From Gammaproteobacteria bacterium (GTDB lineage Bacteria > Pseudomonadota > Gammaproteobacteria > Steroidobacterales > Woeseiaceae), in the NCBI GenBank assembly GCA_003645495.1, contig QNFK01000172.1:1-5328 (forward strand): 5,328 bases of DNA, read 5' to 3'. Both the position numbers and the translations under genes were made by a program. Below are positions 1-5,328 of the stretch, in pieces. The stretch's first letter is position 1, and each line of letters begins with the position of its first letter. The notes under the pieces are model-generated. The model worked only from the letters and a program-made list of their open reading frames with translations. It searched no databases and had not been told where the DNA came from.

Positions 1-456
1 AAATTGTGTGACGCATTGATAAATGCAGGCTTTACGTCAAGGGTTCGCAACAATATACGCGACGACATATGGGTGAAGCTTTGGGGCAATTTGTGCTTCA
101 ACCCGATAAGTGCACTTACGCATGCCACGTTGGATCTTGTCGCCGGCGAGCCGGAAACCAGTGAGGTTTGCAGGTTGATGATGGTGGAGGCGCAGGCGAT
201 CGGGGAAAAGCTGGGCGCGAAGTTCCGTGTCGATGTTGACCGTCGCCTTGCCGGTGGTGCGGCCGTAGGACCGCACAAAACTTCGATGCTGCAGGACCTG
301 GAGCATGGCCGGCCCATGGAAATTGACGCTCTGGTTACCGTCATCCAGGAATTGGGGCGTCTGGTCGATATCCCGACGCCGACAACCGATGTTGTGTTGG
401 CGCTTATCCAGCAGCGTGCGCGTGTTGCTGGCACTTATCAGACCGGGCAAAGCTAA
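1..456 (+). CDS. Ketopantoate reductase family (ApbA/PanE) oxidoreductase, C-terminal part, 5' truncated by window edge
   Basis: The frame is open from base 1 and ends at TAA 454-456, giving 151 visible residues. The family is usually about 300 residues, so the N-terminal NADPH-binding Rossmann domain lies outside the window; the TTG at base 4 is not a credible start. The visible part is the all-helical C-terminal domain. Aligned by eye to E. coli PanE, the catalytic lysine (K176) corresponds to visible residue K26, N180 to N30, N184 to N34, S244 to S95 (in SMLQD) and E256 to E107 (in MEID). N194 appears to be replaced by Thr. Known PanE reduces 2-dehydropantoate to pantoate with NADPH in the cytosol. 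Genomes often carry several paralogues acting on other 2-oxoacids, and the position beside D-glutamate genes makes a paralogue with another substrate plausible. The family is confident; the substrate is not. Confidence 0.88.
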   Translation, partial: KLCDALINAGFTSRVRNNIRDDIWVKLWGNLCFNPISALTHATLDLVAGEPETSEVCRLMMVEAQAIGEKLGAKFRVDVDRRLAGGAAVGPHKTSMLQDLEHGRPMEIDALVTVIQELGRLVDIPTPTTDVVLALIQQRARVAGTYQTGQS

Positions 457-464
457 AAACCCGA

Positions 465-1976
465 ATGACTACAGATACTGAAAACGCGTCAGCCGAAAAA
501 TACTTCGAGAATCTCGAATTACCCTCAATGACGCCAGGCAGTCTTTTGCGAAAATTCGGCCCGGGCATCATGCTGATGATGACGGGTATTGGCACCAGTC
601 ACCTCGTCACGGCACCGGTCGCCGGCGGGCGCTTCGGTTATGCCTTGCTGTGGTGCCTGCCGATTGCTTACATATTCAAATATTACGGCTTCGAAATGGC
701 GATTCGTTTCACGCACGCCACGGGCCGTAGCATTCTTGACGCTTATGCGACAGCCTGGAAGAAATTGCCGGTCTGGTATGTGCTGGTTACAACCGTCATT
801 CAATCAGCAGTCGGGCAGGCCGGCCGGCTCATTGCGGCAGCTGCGGTCGTGTTTTATTTTTTTCGGCTCTACCTCGGCCTGGATATCCCGGGCATCGATG
901 ACGACAGGGAGCTGGCCGTTTACGCGCTCGTCATTGGTATCCTGTCTGTCGCGATTATCCTTCGCGGAAGGTACGCGGTGGTTGAACTGGCAACCAAAAT
1001 TGCCGCGGGCATCCTGATTGTTTGCACATTCGCCGTATACGTTGTGCAACCAGCACCGGTAGCCGAATTTGTGCATTTTTTCAAACTCGACATGCCTGAA
1101 GGTTCATGGCTGATAATTGCCTCATTCCTGGGGCTGTTGCCTACCGGCATCGATGTTTCGCTGCAGGCGTCAGAGTGGGGCAAGGCTAAAAGAGTTGGTA
1201 TGGGACGCTTGCGGGGAAGAATGGAGCGAGCGGGGCTTGCCAGTAAATTCGACACGTTCTCCAGCAGTAAAGAGGATCTTACGATCGACCCGAACAAACT
1301 GCCGGCGCAGGCACAGGAATATTGCCGGCGATGGTTCAAAATTGGATTACTGGATTTTCGTTTCGGTCACGTAATCTCTTTCATTCTGGCGTCTATATTC
1401 ATCTTACTAGCTGCGGTGTGGCTGTACCCAAGCGAAGTTCGCGGTAATGCGGTGATGGGTGATATCGCCAGAATATTTACAGAGAGTGTTGGTCCACATC
1501 TGATGGTCATATTTCTTGCCGGTGCATTTGCGGCAACTTTTTCCACGGCATTTAACTACTTCGACGGCTGGCCACGGGTCGTCGGTGCCTGCAGCCGGAA
1601 TTTATTCAGGAGTACGGCTTCGGTGCCCAGGACCAGTCGTGAAGAACTAAGCGTAGAGCAACGGAAAACATGGTATTCGGAATACAATATTTACAGGGCG
1701 AGCATGTTTTTCTCGTTGATTACCTCGGTTGCGATCATCGCGGGCATGCCAAGACCGGTCTACCTGGTGTTGATAGCATCAGCGTTGGCTTTCTTTGTTG
1801 CGCCAGTCATATATTTTCTTAACCTCTATTACTGCGTGACCGTCATTCGTAAAGACGACAAGATCTTTTATCCCTCAACGTTTGCGATCTGGTTTGGCTG
1901 GCTTAGCCTGGCTGTTTTCACGGGCATGTCGGTCATTCTGATATTGCAGAGAGTATTTGGAATTTCGCTGATGTAA
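465..1976 (+). CDS. Nramp-family-like membrane transporter lacking the canonical metal-binding motifs
   Basis: This 503-residue protein is an integral membrane protein with about 11 hydrophobic segments. Its opening, FGPGIMLMMTGIGTSH (residues 31-46), matches the start of Nramp TM1. Canonical Nramp proteins have Asp-Pro-Gly-Asn there to bind Mn2+/Fe2+; this one has Gly-Thr-Ser-His (43-46). The TM6 region reads GLLPTGIDVS (223-232) rather than the usual Met-Pro-His motif. Both halves of the metal site are therefore changed. A charged loop of about 55 residues (240-295) separates TM6 from TM7. The N-terminal 25 residues are hydrophilic with no signal peptide. The ATG lies 8 bases after the upstream stop with no clear Shine-Dalgarno, which suggests translational coupling; no in-frame start exists between the two genes. 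Nramp proteins share the LeuT/APC fold, so an organic or amino-acid substrate in this D-glutamate context is possible. Mg2+ or another cation is the alternative. Fold fairly sure, substrate unknown. Confidence 0.8.
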   Translation: MTTDTENASAEKYFENLELPSMTPGSLLRKFGPGIMLMMTGIGTSHLVTAPVAGGRFGYALLWCLPIAYIFKYYGFEMAIRFTHATGRSILDAYATAWKKLPVWYVLVTTVIQSAVGQAGRLIAAAAVVFYFFRLYLGLDIPGIDDDRELAVYALVIGILSVAIILRGRYAVVELATKIAAGILIVCTFAVYVVQPAPVAEFVHFFKLDMPEGSWLIIASFLGLLPTGIDVSLQASEWGKAKRVGMGRLRGRMERAGLASKFDTFSSSKEDLTIDPNKLPAQAQEYCRRWFKIGLLDFRFGHVISFILASIFILLAAVWLYPSEVRGNAVMGDIARIFTESVGPHLMVIFLAGAFAATFSTAFNYFDGWPRVVGACSRNLFRSTASVPRTSREELSVEQRKTWYSEYNIYRASMFFSLITSVAIIAGMPRPVYLVLIASALAFFVAPVIYFLNLYYCVTVIRKDDKIFYPSTFAIWFGWLSLAVFTGMSVILILQRVFGISLM

Positions 1977-2087
1977 TGACGCGGAATTGTGTTGCGATTT
2001 AATTCCTGCTTCACTTTTTCAACAAAGACGTTACGATCTGCACGTAGGAACAATCACTAAACATAATTGAAGTACGGATGGTAAACG
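1977..2087 (+). other. 111-base intergenic gap upstream of dgcN; possible promoter/operator region
   Basis: This is the only internal gap longer than 30 bases, so it is the most likely place for a separate promoter for dgcN-dgcA-transporter. It is richer in A+T than the flanking genes. I see an imperfectly placed -10-like hexamer CATAAT at 2062-2067 but no -35 at the right distance, and a dyad GGAATT (1983-1988) / AATTCC (2001-2006) with a 12-base spacer that could be an operator. A 6-base dyad in a gap of this size is not beyond chance. There is no rho-independent terminator here, so read-through from the upstream gene is also possible. Confidence 0.3.
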
Positions 2088-3125
2088 ATGACAAATGAAG
2101 AACAGCTAACGCGGGTCGAGCTAAAGGCGCCGTACCTGATCTTTCTCGGGACCGAGCCCGAAAAAAAACACGCCAAAACAGGTGCTGGCATAGCGCACTG
2201 GCGGCCGGATCTCTGTGTGGGTCAACTACGCCTGCCTGGTTGTGGTGTCGATCTTGATCTGCCGGATATGACGCCGGCAGAAGCTGCTGCGGCTGGAGCC
2301 AAATCGTTTGTCTGGGGAGTTGCGGGATTCGGCGGAGTTATTCCACCCGAATGGACCGGCAACCTGTTCGATGCAGTGGATGCCGGCCTGGATATTGTCG
2401 CCGGCACACACTCCTCACTCGCAGATGTGCCCGGTCTGGCTGAAGCTGCTGCGAAGGCTTCTGTTTCGCTGATCGATGTGCGCAATCCGCCGGCGAATTT
2501 ACCGGTTGGCACCGGCGAAAAACGCAGTGGCATGAGGTTGCTGACCGTGGGTACGGAGTGCGCTGTGGGTAAGAAATACACCGCGCTGGCGATTGCAAAG
2601 GAAATGGCGGATCGTGGCATGAATGCGGATTTCCGGGCGACGGGACAAACCGGCATCATGATCGCCGGCAGCGGAATTCCTATTGATGCCGTGATATCTG
2701 ATTTTATTTCCGGAGCTGCTGAAGCACTGTCGCCAGCGAATGATCCCGATCACTGGGACATCATCGAAGGTCAGGGCTCGCTTTTTCACCCGGCATATGC
2801 GGCGGTGACGCTTGGCCTGATGCATGGATCCCAACCGGATGTCTTCATCGTCTGTCACGATGTTGGTCGGGACGTTGTGGATGGTTATCCAGACTATCCA
2901 ACGCCCAGTTTCGAGACCTTAATCGCGCAAACGATTGAAGTCGGTAAACTTACCAATGCAAATATTCGCTGTGCGGGATTTAGTGTCAATACCTCGAGTC
3001 TGAGCGACGACGAGCGTGACAAATATCTAAGCAAAGTCACGGAGGAAACGGGTTTACCTTGTGTTGATGCCGTAGCAACCGGGGTTGGCCCGATCGTTGA
3101 TCATCTCGTGAAGTCATTTAATTAG
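2088..3125 (+). CDS. dgcN: D-glutamate N-acetyltransferase DgcN (DUF1611 family)
   Basis: This 345-residue cytosolic protein matches the DUF1611 family throughout its length. An N-terminal alpha/beta Rossmann-like domain covers roughly residues 15-140. A C-terminal P-loop domain follows, with Walker A-like GTECAVGKK (155-163), the family motif ATGQTGIMIAGSGIPIDAV (184-202), and IIEGQGSLFHPAYA (225-238), which resembles the EGxG segment of BioD-like enzymes. DgcN is known to acetylate D-glutamate with acetyl-CoA to give N-acetyl-D-glutamate, the first step of the DgcN-DgcA pathway. The assignment rests on family match plus the dgcA-type gene 16 bases downstream. The start ATG follows a weak purine-rich GGATGG (2076-2081) six bases upstream. 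Older annotations of this family as NAD-dependent epimerase are misleading: no acetyltransferase (GNAT) motif is visible, and catalysis uses a P-loop fold. The substrate is inferred from context; other D-amino acids are not excluded. Confidence 0.88.
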   Translation: MTNEEQLTRVELKAPYLIFLGTEPEKKHAKTGAGIAHWRPDLCVGQLRLPGCGVDLDLPDMTPAEAAAAGAKSFVWGVAGFGGVIPPEWTGNLFDAVDAGLDIVAGTHSSLADVPGLAEAAAKASVSLIDVRNPPANLPVGTGEKRSGMRLLTVGTECAVGKKYTALAIAKEMADRGMNADFRATGQTGIMIAGSGIPIDAVISDFISGAAEALSPANDPDHWDIIEGQGSLFHPAYAAVTLGLMHGSQPDVFIVCHDVGRDVVDGYPDYPTPSFETLIAQTIEVGKLTNANIRCAGFSVNTSSLSDDERDKYLSKVTEETGLPCVDAVATGVGPIVDHLVKSFN

Positions 3126-3126
3126 C

Positions 3127-3131
3127 AGGAG
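3127..3131 (+). promoter_or_regulatory. Shine-Dalgarno site for dgcA
   Basis: AGGAG at 3127-3131 lies 10 bases before the ATG at 3142 and begins one base after the dgcN stop codon (3123-3125). A second, shorter AGGA at 3134-3137 is only 4 bases from the ATG. This is the clearest ribosome binding site in the window, and it fixes the dgcA start at 3142. Confidence 0.6.
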
Positions 3132-3141
3132 TCAGGAATTC

Positions 3142-4119
3142 ATGTACAAAGTCACTGTTCAGCCGAAAAGCTGGAAACTGAAGAAACCATTCAAGATTTC
3201 GCGTGGTGTTCAATACGACGCAGAAGTTATCTGGTGTGAAATTTCCGATGGAGAACATTCGGGTCGGGGTGAGGCGGCCGGTGTTACTTACGGCAAAGAG
3301 ACCCTGGAGTCCATCACCGCTGAAGTCGAAAATATCGCTGGACAAATTGCCGATGGAATTTCACGTGAGGCATTGCTGGAACTAATGCCGGCAGGCGGCG
3401 CCCGCAATGCCGTCGATTGCGCATTGTGGGATCTGGAGGCCAAACAATCCGGCAAGACCGTGTGGGAAATGATTGGCTGGCAGCCGCAGCCTGTCACAAC
3501 GGTTTATACCGTAGGCATGGATGACCTGGATAAAATCCAGAGCGATGCCGCTGCGCACAGCGATTGCCCGATACTTAAGGTCAAAGTCGGTATTGGTGAT
3601 CCCATCGAACAACTCACGGCGATACGCACTGGCGCACCGCAATCATCGATCGTAGTCGACGCCAATCAGGGCTGGGATGTTGCGGACCTTGAACGTTACA
3701 GTGAGGGCCTGAAAGCGCTGGGCGTCACGATGATTGAGCAGCCTATGTTGGTAGCCGATGATGAGGCGCTCAGAAATTACGATTCGCCGCTACCGTTATG
3801 CGCCGATGAATCCTGTTCGACGACAGCGGATCTTGAGCGACTGGCTGGATTGTATTCGATGGTCAATATCAAGCTCGACAAGACCGGCGGTCTGACAGAA
3901 GCGCTGGCGCTGGCAGAACAGGCCCTTGCAATGGGCTTTGATTTGATGGTCGGCAACATGCTTGGATCGTCATTGGGAATGGCGCCTGCTTTCGTTATCG
4001 CGCAAAAATGCAAAGTTGTCGATATTGACGGGCCGCTGTTACAAAAAGAAGATTGCGATAACGCCATGCATTATGAACATGGACTTGTCTCTGTTTTCGA
4101 TCCGAAACTCTGGGGTTAA
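3142..4119 (+). CDS. dgcA: N-acetyl-D-glutamate racemase DgcA (enolase superfamily, dipeptide-epimerase-like)
   Basis: This 325-residue protein is a muconate-lactonizing-type enolase superfamily enzyme. The N-terminal capping domain spans about 1-115 and the (beta/alpha)7-beta barrel follows. The full active-site set is visible: KVK at 146-148 on one face, Mg2+ ligands D173 (VVDAN), E199 (IEQP) and D222 (CADES), and the opposing lysine in NIKLDKTGG (K244 most likely). GNMLGSSLGMAPA (271-283) and DIDGPLLQKED (294-304) are typical of L-Ala-D/L-Glu epimerases, including a DxD at 294-296. DgcA of the described D-glutamate pathway converts N-acetyl-D-Glu to N-acetyl-L-Glu by a two-base proton transfer. 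The dgcN gene directly upstream is the main reason to prefer DgcA over a murein-dipeptide epimerase; from sequence alone the latter stays possible. The length is slightly short for the superfamily (about 320-370) but the ends look intact. Confidence 0.86.
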   Translation: MYKVTVQPKSWKLKKPFKISRGVQYDAEVIWCEISDGEHSGRGEAAGVTYGKETLESITAEVENIAGQIADGISREALLELMPAGGARNAVDCALWDLEAKQSGKTVWEMIGWQPQPVTTVYTVGMDDLDKIQSDAAAHSDCPILKVKVGIGDPIEQLTAIRTGAPQSSIVVDANQGWDVADLERYSEGLKALGVTMIEQPMLVADDEALRNYDSPLPLCADESCSTTADLERLAGLYSMVNIKLDKTGGLTEALALAEQALAMGFDLMVGNMLGSSLGMAPAFVIAQKCKVVDIDGPLLQKEDCDNAMHYEHGLVSVFDPKLWG

Positions 4120-4149
4120 CGCAAACATGAAAGCGTCGGGTAAGTCATC

Positions 4150-5253
4150 GTGAACGGCAACTGGTTTCAACGCTATTTGTTACCGGGATTCATATTCCAG
4201 TCGGCGGTAATTGCCGGTGCGTATGGCTCGGGCAGGGAGCTATCGGCATTTTTTCTTGGCCACGGTCCGCTGGGTGGTCTGCTCGGTATGGCGGTCACCA
4301 CGGTTATCTTCAGCGTTGTCCTTGCGACCGCATTTGAGTTTTCACGGCTTTTCCAACTTTATGACTACCGGAGCTTCTTCAAAAAACTTCTTGGGCGAGC
4401 ATGGCCGCTTTATGAAATTCTTTACGTTCTGCAAATGATTCTTGTTATTTCGGTCGTCGGCGCGGCGGCTGGCGATATTGTCAGGGATACATTCGGTATT
4501 CCAGCATTTGCCGGAATAATCGGCATCATGACGATGATCGCAGCACTGGTGTTTTACGGTACACCGGCAGTTGAGCGATTTCTGGCAGTCTGGTCTATTG
4601 TGCTGTTTGCAACTTACATCGCCTTTCTCGGCTGGAATCTTATTCAAAACGGCGATGTGATCGCGACGAATCTCCGCTCTGTACCAGTGAATGATGGCTG
4701 GGCGGCTAGCGGGCTGGCTTACTCCGGATACAACATGGCGATCATCCCGGCGATCCTTTTTTGTGTGCGACATTTGCAAAAAAGAAGCGATGCCATCGCG
4801 GCCGGCATCATAGGTGGACCAATAACCATGTTGCCGGCAATGCTGTTCTTCGTCGCCATGATAGGTCAGTACGACGCCATCGTCGCTGCGGGTGATGACG
4901 GTATGTTGCCAGTGACGATTCTGCTGAACGCTTTACAAGGAGCAGGATTCTTCATTTACCTGTTCCCGATTGTGTTGTTTGGAACCTTTGTTGAGACCGG
5001 CGCGGCGATGATTCACGGTGTGAATGAACGTCTTGACCACACCTTCGTTGAACGAGGCGCGCATATGCCGCGCTGGATGCGCCCTGCGATTGCGGTCGCT
5101 ATCCTGGTAACCGCGGTCCTGGTGGCCGATGCGATTGGATTGACGGCATTGGTCGCACGCGGCTACGGCACGATTACCTGGGGATTCTTGCTGGTGTTTG
5201 TTTTGCCGCTTTTAACTTACGGCGTGTGGCTGATTAGGCGCGAAGACCTCTAA
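4150..5253 (+). CDS. YkvI-like LeuT-fold membrane protein, putative transporter
   Basis: This 367-residue protein has about 10 hydrophobic helices, at roughly 8-26, 43-66, 88-108, 118-136, 143-161, 184-206, 213-237, 255-285, 311-328 and 337-361. The first helix contains AGAYGSGRE (22-30), a glycine-rich break typical of the unwound TM1 substrate site in LeuT-fold carriers and of the YkvI (COG3949) family. TM6 has a similar region, GLAYSGYNMAIIP (188-200). No YkvI member has a well-established substrate that I know of. The start is GTG 4150: the frame has a stop at 4141-4143, and the next in-frame ATG (residue 47) would delete TM1. The GTG follows a weak GGGTAAG. The gene begins 30 bases after dgcA and is probably co-transcribed with it, so uptake of D-glutamate or a related amino acid is the natural inference, unproven. 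Confidence 0.82.
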   Translation: MNGNWFQRYLLPGFIFQSAVIAGAYGSGRELSAFFLGHGPLGGLLGMAVTTVIFSVVLATAFEFSRLFQLYDYRSFFKKLLGRAWPLYEILYVLQMILVISVVGAAAGDIVRDTFGIPAFAGIIGIMTMIAALVFYGTPAVERFLAVWSIVLFATYIAFLGWNLIQNGDVIATNLRSVPVNDGWAASGLAYSGYNMAIIPAILFCVRHLQKRSDAIAAGIIGGPITMLPAMLFFVAMIGQYDAIVAAGDDGMLPVTILLNALQGAGFFIYLFPIVLFGTFVETGAAMIHGVNERLDHTFVERGAHMPRWMRPAIAVAILVTAVLVADAIGLTALVARGYGTITWGFLLVFVLPLLTYGVWLIRREDL

Positions 5254-5254
5254 T

Positions 5255-5317
5255 TCGCCCGCTGGGCGGGCTCCTACAGGTGCTAATAAGAAATGTAGGA
5301 GCCTGCCCAGCGGGCGA
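5255..5317. repeat. Inverted pair of GTAGGAGC-type REP units (BIME-like)
   Basis: Two 24-base units face each other, at 5255-5278 (reverse orientation) and 5294-5317 (forward), separated by 15 bases. They are reverse complements except for one position (G5268 opposite T5304, which would be a G.U pair in RNA). Each unit has the layout of gammaproteobacterial REPs: a TGTAGGAGC head, then an internal stem-loop, then a GA tail. In the left unit the inner stem is perfect (GCCCGC-TGG-GCGGGC, 5258-5272); in the right unit it has one wobble (GCCTGC-CCA-GCGGGC, 5301-5315). Such REPs are usually dispersed in many copies and moved by RAYT transposases acting in trans; no RAYT gene is in this window. Confidence 0.85.
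5255..5317 (+). terminator. Possible transcript-end hairpin formed by the REP pair
   Basis: Transcribed as RNA, the REP pair can fold into a 24-base-pair stem with a 15-base loop, starting one base after the stop codon of the last gene. There is no U-tract after the stem (GTGCGACTTAG follows), so it is not a classic intrinsic terminator. It could still stabilise the 3' end, block exonucleases or assist Rho-dependent ending, as described for REP/BIME elements elsewhere. Confidence 0.35.
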
Positions 5318-5328
5318 GTGCGACTTAG

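Noticed and set aside
37..450. Long reverse-strand open frame opposite the ketopantoate-reductase-family gene
   Set aside because: The forward frame has clear family motifs and conserved catalytic residues; the reverse translation has no recognisable domain and is a codon-bias shadow.
1983..2006. Dyad GGAATT-N12-AATTCC as a regulator binding site
   Set aside because: A 6-base inverted repeat with a loose spacer is expected nearly by chance in a 111-base gap, and it has no supporting promoter. Mentioned only inside the intergenic entry.
2031..2067. Sigma-70 promoter from TTACGA (2031-2036) and CATAAT (2062-2067)
   Set aside because: The spacer is 25 bases, far from the usual 16-18, so the two boxes do not form a credible promoter.
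2222..2659. 145-codon reverse open frame opposite dgcN
   Set aside because: The translation is low-complexity (Ala/Pro/Ser-rich) with no domain, and it lies fully inside a strongly supported gene.
4342..4779. 145-codon reverse open frame opposite the YkvI-like gene
   Set aside because: The product is rich in His, Arg, Cys and Asp, as expected from the complement of membrane-protein codons, with no domain or ribosome site.
5255..5317. CRISPR repeat or transposon end
   Set aside because: There is a single inverted pair with no spacer array, no transposase gene and no target-site duplication; the unit layout fits REP elements better.

Overview
The window (about half G+C) looks like part of the chromosome of a proteobacterium, most likely a marine or environmental gammaproteobacterium. 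The clues are the gene content (a DgcN/DgcA pair, known from marine Proteobacteria and haloarchaea) and a GTAGGAGC-type REP palindrome of the kind common in Pseudomonas, Xanthomonadales and related gammaproteobacteria. The genus cannot be fixed from the sequence alone.

All five genes are on the + strand and tightly packed. Positions 1-456 hold the C-terminal half of a ketopantoate-reductase-family (ApbA/PanE) oxidoreductase, cut by the window edge. Eight bases later comes a 503-residue Nramp-fold membrane protein (465-1976) that lacks the canonical metal-binding motifs. A 111-base gap follows, the only internal gap large enough to hold a promoter. Then come dgcN (2088-3125, DUF1611 family, D-glutamate N-acetyltransferase), dgcA (3142-4119, enolase superfamily, N-acetyl-D-glutamate racemase) and a 367-residue YkvI-like LeuT-fold membrane protein (4150-5253, GTG start). 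One base after the last stop codon lies a 63-base inverted pair of REP units (5255-5317), which could also act as a transcript-end hairpin.

Read together, this is probably a D-glutamate catabolic operon. DgcN would acetylate D-Glu, DgcA would invert the alpha-carbon to give N-acetyl-L-Glu, and a deacetylase encoded elsewhere would release L-Glu (or the product would enter arginine synthesis). The two flanking membrane proteins are both distant members of the APC/LeuT-fold superfamily and are candidates for substrate uptake. This transport role is inference from position and from the lost metal site; no substrate can be read from the sequence. The pathway itself has been described. The less understood parts are the two transporters, the oxidoreductase in the same gene string, and the dipeptide-epimerase-like active site of DgcA.
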